A stretch of 64,000 nucleotides of DNA, taken from Paraburkholderia sp. UYCP14C. Its GTDB lineage: Bacteria > Pseudomonadota > Gammaproteobacteria > Burkholderiales > Burkholderiaceae. This document shows positions 1 to 9,729 of the stretch, piece after piece. The stretch lies in the NCBI RefSeq assembly GCF_004197395.1, contig NZ_SELS01000020.1, positions 84,805-148,804 on the forward strand, read 5' to 3'. Under the pieces are notes generated by a model that was not told the origin of the DNA, made no database searches, and worked only from the letters and a program-made list of their open reading frames with translations. Numbering within the stretch: the stretch's first letter is position 1; each line of letters starts with the position of its first letter. Position numbers and translations under genes: made by a program.

Positions 1-647
1 CGGCCTACCAGCGCTGGGAGATGGCGTCGTTCGATCCGGCCCCACCGGCGCCACCGCCGGCCGAGCCCGAGTTCGACGAGCGCGCGTTCGAAGCCGAACT
101 CGAGCGCCGCCGCGACGCCGCGCATGCGCAGGGCGTCGCGACCGGTCATGTGGCCGGCCAAGCGCTCGGCTACCAGGCGGGTTACGACCAGGGGCATGCG
201 CAGGGTTTCGCGCAGGGTCAGACCGAGGCGCGCGAGGAAGCGATGCGGCTCGCCGCGCTGGCTGAAACCTTCAAGAGCGCGCTCGATGGCGCGCAGCACG
301 CGATTTCCGAAACGCTGGTCGCGCTCGCGCTCGACATCGCGCAGCAGGTCGTGCGCCAGCACGTGCAGCACGACCCGACCGCGCTGATCGCGGCCGCGCG
401 CGAGGTGCTCGCGGCCGAGCCCGCGCTCTCCGGCGCGCCGGCGTTGATCGTGAGTCCTGCTGATCTGCCGGTCGTCGAGGCGTATCTGCTCGAAGAGTTG
501 CAAACCCGCGGCTGGACCGTGCGCACCGATGCTTCGGTGGAGCGCGGCGGTTGCCGTGCGCAGGCCGGCACCGGCGAAGTCGACGCCGGCATCGACACGC
601 GCTGGCAGCGCGTCGCCGCCGCGCTCGGCAAGGTGAGCACGTGGTGA
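1..647 (+). CDS. fliH: Flagellar assembly protein FliH, 5'-truncated by window edge
   Basis: FliH is the cytosolic regulator (stator) of the flagellar type III export ATPase FliI. The reading frame is open from base 3 to the window edge ([11 protein letters not shown]...), so the Met at base 21 is internal and the true start lies upstream. A Pro/Ala-rich stretch is followed by a glycine-spaced repeat region (G-x3-G pattern: [23 protein letters not shown]), the GxxxG helix typical of FliH. The C-terminal half ends in the conserved VSTW region. The stop overlaps the start of fliI by 4 bases, so the two are translationally coupled. Confidence 0.93.
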   Translation, partial: AYQRWEMASFDPAPPAPPPAEPEFDERAFEAELERRRDAAHAQGVATGHVAGQALGYQAGYDQGHAQGFAQGQTEAREEAMRLAALAETFKSALDGAQHAISETLVALALDIAQQVVRQHVQHDPTALIAAAREVLAAEPALSGAPALIVSPADLPVVEAYLLEELQTRGWTVRTDASVERGGCRAQAGTGEVDAGIDTRWQRVAAALGKVSTW

Positions 648-2284
648 AGCCGACACTCGACGAGATCCGCGCGAGCGACCTGACGCCGCTCGAACGCGAG
701 CTCGCGTTGGCGTCGTTCGGCGCCGAGGCTCTGGCCGATGCCGAGTCGGCCAGCGCCGACGAATCCGCGGATTCCACACCGCACGCTGCGGCGGGCGCGC
801 ATCCCGTGACAGGCGTGGCGGCGAGCCGCGAGTCCGCCTCGACGGACCACGCCGTGCGTGCCGCTTCGACCGCTCACGCTCCGCGCGTGCCGTCCTACGA
901 TCCCGCGCTCGACATCAATCCCCATATGCAGGCGTGGCGCGGCCAGCTCGACGCGCTGCGCGCGCGCAACGCGATCGCCAAGCCGCTGCGCGCGTGCGGG
1001 CGTCTGACGCGCGCGGCCGGTCTCGTGCTCGAAGCGGTCGGCCTGCGTCTGTCGGTCGGCGCCGAAGTGATGATCGAGCTGCCGCCCGGCAGTTCGCTGC
1101 CGATGGCCGAAGCCGAAGTGGTCGGTTTCTCCGGCGACAAGCTGTTCCTGATGCCGACCACCGAAGTGATCGGCCTGTTGCCCGGCGCACGCGTCTATCC
1201 GCTCGAAAGCGCGCCGATCGCCGATCCGCTCGCGGGCGCGAAGCGTCTGCCGGTCGGCTGGGAACTGCTCGGCCGCGTGCTCGACGCATCGGGCCGGCCG
1301 CTCGACGGGCTCGGCCCGCTCGGCACGCGAACCGACGCACCGCTGTCCGCGCCGGTCATCAATCCGCTCAATCGCGAGCCGATTCACAAGGTGCTCGACG
1401 TCGGCGTGCGCGCGATCAACTCGCTGCTGACCGTCGGCCGTGGGCAACGCATGGGGCTGTTCGCGGGCTCGGGCGTCGGTAAATCGGTGCTGCTCGGCAC
1501 GATGGCGCGCTACACCAGCGCCGAGGTGATCGTGATCGGGCTGATCGGCGAACGCGGCCGCGAAGTGAAGGAATTCATCGAACAGATTCTCGGCGAGGAA
1601 GGTCTGGCGCGTTCGGTCGTGATCGCCGCGCCGGCCGACGTGTCGCCGCTGTTGCGGATGCAGGCCGCCGCGTACTCGACGTCGCTCGCCGAATTCTTCC
1701 GCGACCAGGGCAAGCACGTGCTGCTGCTGATGGACTCGCTGACCCGCTACGCGATGGCGCAGCGCGAGATCGCGCTCGCGATCGGCGAGCCGCCCGCGAC
1801 CAAGGGTTATCCGCCGTCGGTGTTCGCGAAGCTGCCGGCGCTGGTCGAGCGCACCGGCAACGGGCCGGCGGGCGGCGGCTCGATCACCGCGTTCTACACG
1901 GTGCTGACCGAAGGCGACGACCAGCAGGACCCGATCGCCGACTCGGCGCGCGCGATTCTCGACGGCCATATCGTGCTGTCGCGCTCGCTCGCCGAAGCCG
2001 GCCACTACCCCGCGATCGATATCGAAGCGTCGATTAGCCGGGCAATGACCGCGCTGATCGACGATAACCATCTGAATAAAACGCGTATGTTCAAGCAGAT
2101 GCTGTCGCGCTATCAGCGCAACCGCGATCTGATCAACGTCGGTGCGTATTCGAGCGGGCGCGACGCGGTGCTCGATCGCGCGATCGCCCTGTATCCGCGG
2201 ATGGAAGCGTTCCTGCAACAAGGCTTTCGTGAGTGCGCGAACTTCCAGCCGAGCGTCGACATGCTGAACGCGCTGTTTGCTTAG
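644..2284 (+). CDS. fliI: Flagellum-specific export ATPase FliI
   Basis: FliI is the F1-beta-like ATPase that unfolds and feeds flagellar export substrates to the FlhAB gate. The Walker A loop is visible as GSGVGKS, followed by the Walker B region ([18 protein letters not shown]) and the family signature [15 protein letters not shown]. Length is 546 residues, longer than enteric FliI (about 457), because of an Ala/Ser-rich N-terminal linker of roughly 80 residues. I chose the GTG at 644, which overlaps the fliH stop as GTGA; an adjacent in-frame GTG at 641 is an alternative. It lies in the fliHIJK operon. Confidence 0.97.
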   Translation: MKPTLDEIRASDLTPLERELALASFGAEALADAESASADESADSTPHAAAGAHPVTGVAASRESASTDHAVRAASTAHAPRVPSYDPALDINPHMQAWRGQLDALRARNAIAKPLRACGRLTRAAGLVLEAVGLRLSVGAEVMIELPPGSSLPMAEAEVVGFSGDKLFLMPTTEVIGLLPGARVYPLESAPIADPLAGAKRLPVGWELLGRVLDASGRPLDGLGPLGTRTDAPLSAPVINPLNREPIHKVLDVGVRAINSLLTVGRGQRMGLFAGSGVGKSVLLGTMARYTSAEVIVIGLIGERGREVKEFIEQILGEEGLARSVVIAAPADVSPLLRMQAAAYSTSLAEFFRDQGKHVLLLMDSLTRYAMAQREIALAIGEPPATKGYPPSVFAKLPALVERTGNGPAGGGSITAFYTVLTEGDDQQDPIADSARAILDGHIVLSRSLAEAGHYPAIDIEASISRAMTALIDDNHLNKTRMFKQMLSRYQRNRDLINVGAYSSGRDAVLDRAIALYPRMEAFLQQGFRECANFQPSVDMLNALFA

Positions 2285-2301
2285 CCCCGAGGAGGCTGAC
2301 G

Positions 2302-2751
2302 ATGTCGAAACACTTTCCGATCAAGACACTGATCGGTCTCGCGCAGGACGACGTGGACGCCGCCGCGCAGCGGCTCGGCCGCGCGCAGCGCGAGCGCAAC
2401 GACGTGCAGGCGCAACTCGATGCACTGGTGCAGTACCGCAACGAATACTACGCGCGCTTCACCGAGAGCGCGCAGTCGGGCATGCCGGCCGGCAACATGC
2501 GCAACTTCCAGGCGTTCCTCGACACGCTCGACGCCGCGATCGAGCAGCAGCGCAACCTGCTCGCGGCGGCGAGCGCCCGGGTCGAGATGGCGAAGCCCGA
2601 CTGGCAGCGCCAGAAGCAGAAGCTCGGCTCGTACGAAGTGCTGCAGGCGCGCGGCGAGGCAGCCGAGGCGAAGGTCACCGCGCGCCGCGAGCAGCGCGAC
2701 GCCGACGAATTCGCCGCGCGCAGTCTGCGCATGCGTACCGACGGCGCGTGA
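2302..2751 (+). CDS. fliJ: Flagellar export chaperone-escort FliJ
   Basis: FliJ is a small coiled-coil protein of the export ATPase complex, resembling the F1 gamma subunit. The 149-residue product is helical and rich in Gln, Arg and Glu, with few prolines, as expected for an antiparallel coiled coil. The start MSKHFPIKTL is preceded by GAGGAGGC, a good ribosome-binding site; an in-frame Met further upstream lies inside fliI and is not needed. It lies 17 bases after fliI. Confidence 0.92.
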   Translation: MSKHFPIKTLIGLAQDDVDAAAQRLGRAQRERNDVQAQLDALVQYRNEYYARFTESAQSGMPAGNMRNFQAFLDTLDAAIEQQRNLLAAASARVEMAKPDWQRQKQKLGSYEVLQARGEAAEAKVTARREQRDADEFAARSLRMRTDGA

Positions 2752-2812
2752 GGCGTTGCCTCACGGCTAAGGCCCGACGGTATCCCCGTTTGACAGGTTC
2801 ACAGGATTCCTT

Positions 2813-4321
2813 ATGTCGCTTCTTTCACAGATCGGCTCCCAGTTGAGCACGCTGCTCGACACGAGCGGCAATGGGTCGAGCAACGCGGCCGCGAGCGCCG
2901 CGGTCAACTCGAGCGCGTTCGCGCAGACCCTGCAGCAAAGCATCGACCAGCAGAACAGCGCGAATCAGCAGCAGGCGAGTTCCGCGACGGCGTCGCAACC
3001 CCAGCCGCCGGGCGCGCCCAGTGCGCCGCCGGCCTCCCCCGCGCCCGCGCAGCAGAGCGCGAGCAGCAGCCAGAACGGTAGTGGCACGTCGAACAGCGGG
3101 TCGAGCAGCGACGCGTCGTCCACGACGTCGACGTCACAAACGCAGCAGGCTTCGAACAGCCAGACGAGCACGACGCAAGCGAAGCAGAAGGACACCAGGG
3201 CGCAGACCGACGCCGGCGCGCTCGCCGCCGCGGCGGCTGCCGCCCAGGCTCAGGCGCAAGCGCAGGCACAGGCCGTTGCCAACAATGCCGACGCGAACGC
3301 GGCCACCACGACCGATGCCGCCAGCGCCGCCGCCGGCACGGTAAGCGCGCTGGCCGGCACGGCCGCGAGCGCGCTCACGGCCACGGTGGCGAGCAGGAAA
3401 GGCGCGGTCGATCCGAAGTCGCTGCAGGATGCGTTGCAGAGTGCGCTGTCCGCGCTGTCGAGCGGCCAGGGCGCGGTGCCCGCGGCCGCGAAAGCCGCGA
3501 GCGTATCGAGCGCGGCAGGCGGATTGGGCAACACGAAGAGCGGCCTGAACGGCACGTCGGACGGCAAGACGCTCGGCAACGGCCTGTTCGGCGATGCCAA
3601 GGGGACCTCGACCGGCCACACGACGCTGACGACGGCGACGGCCGCCGCGACTGCGCTGGCCGATCCATCGGTGGCGAAGTCGGCCGCCGATGCGCTGAGC
3701 GCCGCGGCCGCGACGAGCGGCCAGGCGGACACCCTCGCATCGGCGCGCAGTGCGTCGGATGCGGCGAACGCCGCGCTGGCCGCGACGCAGGCGGCAGCGA
3801 GCGCCGCGAGCACGACGGCGGCGGTGCAGAGCACCGGCAACGCGAGCGCGGCCGCCGCCGCGAACGCGCTGACGCCGCAGGTCGGCACGAGCGACTGGGA
3901 AGACGCGCTGGGCCAGAAGGTGGTGTTTTTGTCGAATGCGCATTCGCAGAGTGCGGAGTTGACGCTCAATCCGAAGGATCTGGGACCGCTGCAGGTCGTG
4001 CTGCAAGTGGCGGATAACCATGCGCATGCGCTGTTCGTTTCGCAGCACCAGTCGGTGCGGGAGGCGGTCGAGGCGGCTTTGCCGAAGCTTCGCGAGGCGA
4101 TGGAGTCCAATGGGATTGGGCTTGGCAGTGCGAGTGTGAGTGATGGGTTTGCGCGGCAAAGCGGACAGCAGCAGCAGAGTGCTGGCGCGGGCGGGGCTAA
4201 TGGGAAAGGGGGCGGTGGTGGTGGTAGCGCCCTTGCAGGGGACAGCTCGGTGGACTCCGGTGATTTAGTTGCTGGTGTTGCCGTGCGGCAGCAGGTTGGA
4301 TTAGTCGATACGTTTGCCTAG
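2813..4321 (+). CDS. fliK: Flagellar hook-length control protein FliK
   Basis: FliK is the secreted ruler that measures hook length and switches FlhB substrate specificity. The first ~350 of 502 residues are low complexity (Ala, Ser, Gln, Thr), including an AQAQAQAQA run. The C-terminal domain is conserved: LTLNPKDLGPLQVVLQV, followed by a helix with LPKLREAMESNGI. The distal tail is Gly- and Gln-rich. It closes the fliHIJK operon. A T-run with a very short 4-bp stem follows directly (4322-4344), at best a weak terminator. Confidence 0.93.
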   Translation: MSLLSQIGSQLSTLLDTSGNGSSNAAASAAVNSSAFAQTLQQSIDQQNSANQQQASSATASQPQPPGAPSAPPASPAPAQQSASSSQNGSGTSNSGSSSDASSTTSTSQTQQASNSQTSTTQAKQKDTRAQTDAGALAAAAAAAQAQAQAQAQAVANNADANAATTTDAASAAAGTVSALAGTAASALTATVASRKGAVDPKSLQDALQSALSALSSGQGAVPAAAKAASVSSAAGGLGNTKSGLNGTSDGKTLGNGLFGDAKGTSTGHTTLTTATAAATALADPSVAKSAADALSAAAATSGQADTLASARSASDAANAALAATQAAASAASTTAAVQSTGNASAAAAANALTPQVGTSDWEDALGQKVVFLSNAHSQSAELTLNPKDLGPLQVVLQVADNHAHALFVSQHQSVREAVEAALPKLREAMESNGIGLGSASVSDGFARQSGQQQQSAGAGGANGKGGGGGGSALAGDSSVDSGDLVAGVAVRQQVGLVDTFA

Positions 4322-4359
4322 AGCGAGGCTGGGCGCTTTTTTTCGTTGTTCTAGCCTTC

Positions 4360-4926
4360 TTGGCCTTTCCTTGTTGTCTTATCGGTCTATTAGCGTTGCC
4401 CCTGTGCGGGGCGGCACCTACTTTCTTTGCTGCTGCAAAGAAAGTAGGCAAAGAAGACAGCTCAAACCGCTAACTCTTAAGCGGGTCCCCCAGTCTGCCT
4501 GGGGTAGTGGTGCATCTGGAATCCGTGCTCCCGCACATTCAGCACCCGTGACAAGGCCGTCATCCCTCCGGCGACGCTACGCGCGCCGAATCCCCCCTCA
4601 AAAACCACCGGTTGTTTCAGCGCATCGCGGAGACGCAGCCGACGGCCTCCCGCTGCGCGGGCCAATTCATTGGTTTCCCTGGCAAACCCGTCCGCGACGC
4701 ACGTAGTGCGGAGTGGGAGCTGATGATGGCTTTGTCACCAGAGCGGAATGTGCGGGGGCACGGATTCCAGATGCACCACTACCTCACGCGGTCCGGGGGA
4801 CCCGCTTATGAGCTGGCGGTTTGAGCTGTCTTCTTTGCCTACTTTCTTTGCAGCAGCAAAGAAAGTAGGTGCCGCCCCGCACAGGGGCAACGCTAATAGA
4901 CCGATAACAGAGCAAGGAAAGGCCAA
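4360..4926. repeat. ~570-bp element with ~200-bp imperfect terminal inverted repeats
   Basis: The left arm (4360 to about 4563) reappears in reverse complement at about 4722-4926 with few mismatches, enclosing a ~160-base centre. Each arm also contains its own hairpin: 4417-4448 and 4838-4869 are palindromes of the form CCTACTTTCTTTGC-4 nt-GCAAAGAAAGTAGG. No credible protein is encoded. It fills most of the gap between fliK and fliL. The structure suggests a REP/BIME-like or MITE-like non-autonomous element; transcribed, it would fold into a very long hairpin and might separate the fliHIJK and fliL units. No target-site duplication was identified. Confidence 0.85.
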
Positions 4927-5033
4927 CACCGCAAAGAACACAGACAAAAGAGCCCCCACCCTGCCCAACGGCAACAAAAACCAAAAGAAAGATCCAGTTC
5001 AACGATAAAAAAACAGCCAAAAACCTGAGATAG

Positions 5034-5045
5034 CCAGAAATAGCC
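5034..5045 (+). promoter_or_regulatory. Possible FlhDC half-site upstream of fliL
   Basis: CCAGAAATAGCC resembles half of the enterobacterial FlhDC box (core AAATAGCG), about 85 bases before the fliL start in an AT-richer leader (4927-5129). A second partial match, ATAGCG, lies at 5060-5065. Two GCTAGC hexamers separated by 5 bases (5106-5122) lie just before the start codon. The assignment rests on resemblance to the enteric consensus only. Confidence 0.3.
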
Positions 5046-5129
5046 CTTCTTTTCGACCCATAGCGCCGCAGGCAAATCAACAACAATCACCCTAACCCTT
5101 ACTAGGCTAGCAACAAGCTAGCAAACCAA

Positions 5130-5630
5130 ATGGCTACCACGACCGCCCCGCAACAAGCCGCGCCCGCCTCGCCGGGCCCCATGAAGCGCATCATCCTGAT
5201 CGTCCTCATTGCGCTGATCGCCGCGGGCGGCGCCGGAGCCGGCGTGTGGTTCTTCATGTCGAAGCGCGCACCCGTCGCCGTATCGGCCGAAGCCGCGCCG
5301 GCGCCGTCCGCCGTGCCGCTGTTCTTCCCGCTCGAATCGATGACCGTCAACCTCCAATCGGACGACGGTCAGCAACACTTCCTGCGCATCGGCCTCACGC
5401 TGAAGCTCGGCGACGCCGCCACCCAGCAGGCGCTCACCGATCACATGCCGGAAGTGCGCAGCCGCATCCTGCTCGCGCTGTCGAACAAGCACCCCGAAGA
5501 GCTCGCGCCGCTCGAAGGCAAGCGCGCGCTCGCCGAAGAGCTGAAGACGCTGATCGTCGAGCCGACCGAAAAGGGCGCCGGACCGATCCGTGTGCAGGAC
5601 GTGCTGTTCACCGAGTTCGTCGTGCAGTGA
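5130..5630 (+). CDS. fliL: Flagellar basal body-associated protein FliL
   Basis: FliL is an inner-membrane protein that surrounds the stator ring and supports torque. The 166-residue product has a short Ala/Pro-rich cytoplasmic N-terminus, one transmembrane segment (about residues 19-42, IILIVLIALIAAGG...) and a periplasmic domain ending in VLFTEFVVQ, the usual FliL C-terminus. No clear Shine-Dalgarno sequence precedes the ATG (AGCTAGCAAACCAA). It opens the fliLMNOPQR operon. Confidence 0.95.
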   Translation: MATTTAPQQAAPASPGPMKRIILIVLIALIAAGGAGAGVWFFMSKRAPVAVSAEAAPAPSAVPLFFPLESMTVNLQSDDGQQHFLRIGLTLKLGDAATQQALTDHMPEVRSRILLALSNKHPEELAPLEGKRALAEELKTLIVEPTEKGAGPIRVQDVLFTEFVVQ

Positions 5631-5688
5631 CGTGACGTTCGCCAGCACCGCCATCATCAATCGCCAAGGGACGCACGAGGAATAAGCA

Positions 5689-6687
5689 ATGGGCCACGAA
5701 GAGTTCATGTCCCAGGAGGAGGTCGATGCCCTTCTGAAGGGCGTCACCGGCGAATCCGACACGGAATCCGAGCAAGGCGACCGCACGGGCGTACGCCCGT
5801 ACAACATCGCGACGCAGGAACGCATCGTCCGTGGCCGGATGCCGGGCCTCGAAATCATCAACGACCGTTTCGCGCGTCTGTTGCGCGTCGGCATTTTCAA
5901 CTTCATGCGGCGCTCGGCGGAAATCTCCGTCGGCCCGGTGAAAGTGCAGAAGTACAGCGAATTCACGCGCAATCTGCCGATCCCGACCAACCTGAACCTG
6001 GTCCACGTGAAGCCGCTGCGCGGCACGTCGCTGTTCGTGTTCGATCCGAACCTCGTGTTCTTCGTGGTCGACAACCTGTTCGGCGGCGACGGCCGTTTCC
6101 ATACGCGCGTCGAAGGACGCGATTTCACGCAGACCGAGCAGCGCATCATCACCAAGCTGCTCAATCTGACGTTCGAGCACTACACGGCGTCGTGGAAAAG
6201 CGTGCGCCCGCTGCAGTTCGAATACGTGCGCTCGGAAATGCACACGCAGTTCGCCAACGTCGCGACGCCGAACGAAATCGTCATCGTCACGCAGTTCTCG
6301 ATCGAGTTCGGCTCGACGGGCGGCACGCTGCACATCTGCATGCCCTACTCGATGATCGAGCCGATCCGCGACGTACTGTCCTCGCCGATCCAGGGCGAGG
6401 CGATGGACGTCGACCGGCGCTGGGTGCGCGTGCTGTCGCAGCAGGTGCAGGCGGCCGAAGTGCAGCTGACCGCCGACCTCGCGCAGGTGCCGGTCACGTT
6501 CGAACAGATCCTGAACATGCGCAAAGGCGATGTTCTGCCGATCAACATCCCCGAGCACATCACCGCCAAAGTCGACGGCGTGCCGGTGATGGAATGCGGC
6601 TACGGAATTTTCAATGGTCAGTACGCGTTGCGGGTCCAGAAGATGATCAGCGCAGCCGACACGATGAAGGAAGGTGGATATGAGTGA
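5689..6687 (+). CDS. fliM: Flagellar motor switch protein FliM
   Basis: FliM is the C-ring switch protein that binds phosphorylated CheY. The N-terminal CheY-binding peptide is seen as MSQEEVDALLKGV (residues 7-19), followed by the CheC-like middle domain containing the GGxG-type motif LFGGDGRF, and a C-terminal FliN-like domain. Length is 332 residues, normal for the family. GAGGAA precedes the start at a suitable distance. It overlaps fliN by 8 bases. Confidence 0.98.
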   Translation: MGHEEFMSQEEVDALLKGVTGESDTESEQGDRTGVRPYNIATQERIVRGRMPGLEIINDRFARLLRVGIFNFMRRSAEISVGPVKVQKYSEFTRNLPIPTNLNLVHVKPLRGTSLFVFDPNLVFFVVDNLFGGDGRFHTRVEGRDFTQTEQRIITKLLNLTFEHYTASWKSVRPLQFEYVRSEMHTQFANVATPNEIVIVTQFSIEFGSTGGTLHICMPYSMIEPIRDVLSSPIQGEAMDVDRRWVRVLSQQVQAAEVQLTADLAQVPVTFEQILNMRKGDVLPINIPEHITAKVDGVPVMECGYGIFNGQYALRVQKMISAADTMKEGGYE

Positions 6688-7144
6688 ACTGAACTCAAAG
6701 CCCGAGAGCGATCTCGCGGCAGCCGAGCAACTCGCCGCCGGCGCGCTGTCCGCCGCGGACGACGACGCGGGGATGGACGACTGGGCCAGCGCGCTCGCCG
6801 AGCAGAACGGCAACGCCGAAATCAACCCGGCCGCGGGCGGTGTGTTCCAGCCGCTGTCGAAGGTCGAGCCGACCACGACGCACAACGACATCGACATGAT
6901 CCTGGACATCCCCGTCCAGATGACCGTCGAACTCGGCCGCACCAAGATCGCGATCCGCAATCTGCTGCAGCTCGCGCAAGGCTCGGTCGTCGAACTCGAC
7001 GGCATGGCCGGCGAGCCGATGGACGTGCTCGTCAACGGCTGCCTGATCGCCCAGGGCGAAGTGGTGGTCGTCAACGACAAGTTCGGCATCCGGCTGACCG
7101 ACATCATCACGCCGTCCGAACGCATCCGGAAACTGAATCGATGA
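6680..7144 (+). CDS. fliN: Flagellar motor switch protein FliN
   Basis: FliN forms the lower C-ring with FliM and helps dock FliH-FliI. The first ~70 residues are a variable acidic and Ala-rich region; the C-terminal SpoA-like domain is clear (DIPVQMTVELGRTKI, LLQLAQGSVVELD, GCLIAQGEVVVVNDKFGIRLTDI). The start MSELNSK at 6680 follows AAGGAAGGTGG, a very strong ribosome-binding site inside fliM. The product is 154 residues. Confidence 0.97.
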   Translation: MSELNSKPESDLAAAEQLAAGALSAADDDAGMDDWASALAEQNGNAEINPAAGGVFQPLSKVEPTTTHNDIDMILDIPVQMTVELGRTKIAIRNLLQLAQGSVVELDGMAGEPMDVLVNGCLIAQGEVVVVNDKFGIRLTDIITPSERIRKLNR

Positions 7145-7710
7145 AACGTTTGGCAGGTCGCGGCGGGTTGCCCGCGTCGCGCAAGCTTTTGTCGCGGGCC
7201 GTGAACAAGGTGCTGGCAGCGTGCGCAACGGTGTTCTCTGCGTCCACCGCCGCGCACGCCGCCGACATGAACGCGGTCAACAACGCCGCGAAAATCGCGT
7301 CGGGTGTCGGCGCGGGCAGCGCGGTGCCGGCGCTCGGCGTCGGCGCGGTGCTGCAAACCTTCGTCGGGCTCGCGGTCGTGATCGGCCTCGTGTTCGGCTG
7401 CGCGTGGCTCGCGCGACGCTTCGGCCTGCAACCGGGCCAGCGCGGGGGCCTCGTGAAGACGGTCGGCGGCGCTTCGCTCGGCGGCAAGGAGCGCGTCGCG
7501 GTCGTCGAGATCGGCGATACCTGGCTCGTGCTTGGCGCCGCGCCCGGCAACGTGCGGCTGCTGCATACGATGCCGGCGGGATCCGCCGCGGCCGATGCGC
7601 TCGCCGCTTCGCCCGCACCGCTCGCCGGCACCTTTGGTCAACGCTTTCGCGACGCCCTGAAGGGTGAAGTGGGCAAACGTTTCAACGCGCACGGCGGCGG
7701 GGATCGGTGA
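7141..7710 (+). CDS. fliO: Flagellar biosynthesis protein FliO
   Basis: FliO is a small membrane protein that assists assembly of the FliP pore. The 189-residue product has an N-terminal hydrophobic or signal-like stretch ending near AAHA (about residue 40), one strong transmembrane segment (about residues 70-92, [20 protein letters not shown]), and a cytoplasmic domain with the family pattern [22 protein letters not shown]. The start overlaps the fliN stop as ATGA. FliO is poorly conserved, so position in the operon contributes to the call. Confidence 0.88.
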   Translation: MKRLAGRGGLPASRKLLSRAVNKVLAACATVFSASTAAHAADMNAVNNAAKIASGVGAGSAVPALGVGAVLQTFVGLAVVIGLVFGCAWLARRFGLQPGQRGGLVKTVGGASLGGKERVAVVEIGDTWLVLGAAPGNVRLLHTMPAGSAAADALAASPAPLAGTFGQRFRDALKGEVGKRFNAHGGGDR

Positions 7711-8519
7711 TGCAGGTCAGTTTCAGGCAGTCAGGCTGGTTCTTCACGCTCACGCGCCGGGTGGCGCGGGCGCTCCCCACAGTGCTTCGACTCGCGCTGC
7801 CGGCACTGCTGTTCGCGCTGCCCACGCTATCGTTCGCGCAAACCGCCGGCCTGCCGGCCTTCACGACGAGCCCCGGCCCGAACGGCGGCACGACCTACTC
7901 GCTGAGCGTGCAGACGATGCTGCTGCTCACGATGCTGTCGTTCCTGCCCGCGATGGTGCTGATGATGACGAGCTTCACGCGCATCGTGATCGTGCTGTCG
8001 CTGCTGCGCCAGGCGCTCGGCACGACCACCACGCCGCCGAACCAGGTGCTCGTCGGCCTTGCGCTGTTTCTGACGTTGTTCGTGATGTCGCCGGTGCTCG
8101 ACAAGGCCTATAACGAAGGCTACAAGCCGTTCTCGGAAGGCACGATTTCGATGGACCAGGCGGTGTCGCGCGGCGTCGCGCCGTTCAAGACCTTCATGCT
8201 GCGTCAGACCCGCGAAAGCGACCTCGCCCTCTTCGCGCGCATCTCGCACGCGGCGCCGATGCAGGGGCCCGAAGATGTGCCGCTGTCGCTGCTGGTGCCG
8301 TCGTTCGTGACGAGCGAGCTGAAGACCGGCTTCACGATCGGCTTCACGATCTTCATCCCGTTCCTGATCATCGACATGGTGGTCGCGAGCGTGCTGATGT
8401 CGATGGGCATGATGATGGTGTCGCCGGCGACGATTTCGCTGCCGTTCAAGCTGATGCTGTTCGTGCTCGTCGACGGCTGGCAGTTGCTGCTCGGCTCGCT
8501 CGCGCAGAGCTTCGTCTGA
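7710..8519 (+). CDS. fliP: Flagellar export gate protein FliP
   Basis: FliP is the core pore subunit of the flagellar type III export gate (FliP5-FliQ4-FliR1). A cleavable signal peptide ends near FAQT (about residue 45). Four hydrophobic segments follow, with family motifs [21 protein letters not shown] and [20 protein letters not shown]. The start shares a base with the fliO stop (TGATG). At 269 residues it is slightly longer than enteric FliP. Confidence 0.97.
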   Translation: MQVSFRQSGWFFTLTRRVARALPTVLRLALPALLFALPTLSFAQTAGLPAFTTSPGPNGGTTYSLSVQTMLLLTMLSFLPAMVLMMTSFTRIVIVLSLLRQALGTTTTPPNQVLVGLALFLTLFVMSPVLDKAYNEGYKPFSEGTISMDQAVSRGVAPFKTFMLRQTRESDLALFARISHAAPMQGPEDVPLSLLVPSFVTSELKTGFTIGFTIFIPFLIIDMVVASVLMSMGMMMVSPATISLPFKLMLFVLVDGWQLLLGSLAQSFV

Positions 8520-8553
8520 GCTTTTTCGACTCCTCGTTCTCCAGGCACTCACG

Positions 8554-8823
8554 ATGACACCCGAAGCAGTCATGACACTGGCCCACCAGGCCATGTACAT
8601 CGGCCTCATGATGGCGGCCCCGCTGTTGCTCGTCGCGCTCGTCGTCGGTCTACTGGTGAGCCTGTTCCAGGCGGCCACCCAGATCAACGAAACCACGCTG
8701 TCGTTCATCCCGAAGCTGCTCGCCATCGCGCTTACGCTGGTGATCGCCGGGCCGTGGATGCTGACCACGATGCTCGACTATCTGCGCCACACGATCACCA
8801 GCATTCCGACGCTCGTCAACTGA
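8554..8823 (+). CDS. fliQ: Flagellar export gate protein FliQ
   Basis: FliQ is a two-helix membrane subunit wrapped around the FliP pore. The 89-residue product has two hydrophobic hairpin helices (about residues 15-40 and 50-75) separated by the family motif FQAATQINETTLSFIPK. It lies 34 bases after fliP in the same operon. Confidence 0.96.
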   Translation: MTPEAVMTLAHQAMYIGLMMAAPLLLVALVVGLLVSLFQAATQINETTLSFIPKLLAIALTLVIAGPWMLTTMLDYLRHTITSIPTLVN

Positions 8824-8869
8824 GCGCCGCCGGCACGTCGACGCGCTTGCGCTCTCTCCTCCCCGCTCC

Positions 8870-9652
8870 ATGTTCACGGTCACCTACGCGCAACTGAACG
8901 TCTGGCTGACCGCGTTCCTGTGGCCGTTCGCGCGCATCGCCGCGCTGATCGCGACCGCACCGGTGTTCGGCAACACGTCGCTGCCCTCGCGCGTGAAGAT
9001 CGGCCTTGCCGCGTTCACGACGATCATCGTCGCGCCGACGATCGGCGCGCTGCCGCAGGTCACCGTGTTTTCCGCCGCGGGGGTGTGGATTCTCGTCAAC
9101 CAGTTCCTGATCGGCATCGCGCTCGGCGTGACGATGCAGGTCGTGTTCCAGGCGATCGACGCGACCGGCTACTTCATCGGCCTCGGCATGGGCCTCGGCT
9201 TCGCGACCTTCTTCGACCAGCAGGCGACCGGCTCCGGCGTCGTGATCTCACGCTACATGACGACGATCGCGACGCTGGTGTTTCTCGCCGTCGACGGTCA
9301 TCTGCAGATGATCGCCGCGCTCGTGACGACGTTCCAGTCGGTGCCGGTGTCGGCGAACCTACTCGCGCCGCATGGCTGGCAGGCGCTCGCGAACTGGGGC
9401 GGCTCGATCTTTTCCGCGGGGCTGCTGCTGTCGTTGCCGGTCGTCGTCGCGCTGCTGATCGCGAACCTCGCGCTCGGCATTCTGAATCGCGCGGCGCCGC
9501 AAATCGGAGTCTTCCAGATCGGCTTTCCGCTGACGATGCTGGTGGGCCTGCTGCTCGTGCAGCTGATGCTGCCGAACATGATCCCGTTCTTCGTGCGGCT
9601 GTTCGATGGCGGCATCGATCAGATGGGGCGGATCGCGGCGGGGCTCAGATAG
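8870..9652 (+). CDS. fliR: Flagellar export gate protein FliR
   Basis: FliR is the single-copy gate subunit that closes the FliPQR pore. The 260-residue product is a multi-spanning membrane protein with recognisable stretches such as RIAALIATAPVFG, LGMGLGFATFFDQQ and ALGILNRAAPQIGVFQIGFPLT. It ends the fliL-fliR operon. A bidirectional terminator stands between it and the oppositely oriented flgL. Confidence 0.97.
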   Translation: MFTVTYAQLNVWLTAFLWPFARIAALIATAPVFGNTSLPSRVKIGLAAFTTIIVAPTIGALPQVTVFSAAGVWILVNQFLIGIALGVTMQVVFQAIDATGYFIGLGMGLGFATFFDQQATGSGVVISRYMTTIATLVFLAVDGHLQMIAALVTTFQSVPVSANLLAPHGWQALANWGGSIFSAGLLLSLPVVVALLIANLALGILNRAAPQIGVFQIGFPLTMLVGLLLVQLMLPNMIPFFVRLFDGGIDQMGRIAAGLR

Positions 9653-9680
9653 CGCCGCGCAAGTCTCGAACCGCGGACGT

Positions 9681-9712
9681 AAAAAAACCGGCTCGCGCCG
9701 GTTTCTTTCTTT
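9681..9712. terminator. Bidirectional terminator between fliR and flgL
   Basis: Stem AAACCGGC-TCGC-GCCGGTTT (9685-9704) is flanked by an A-run on the left and a T-rich stretch on the right, so it works for fliR on the + and flgL on the -. Confidence 0.88.
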
Positions 9713-9729
9713 GAGCCGCCGCAGCGGCA

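Noticed and set aside
218-2221. 667-residue open frame antisense to fliI
   Set aside because: Arg/His-rich composition and no family features; it is the usual antisense shadow of a high-GC gene.
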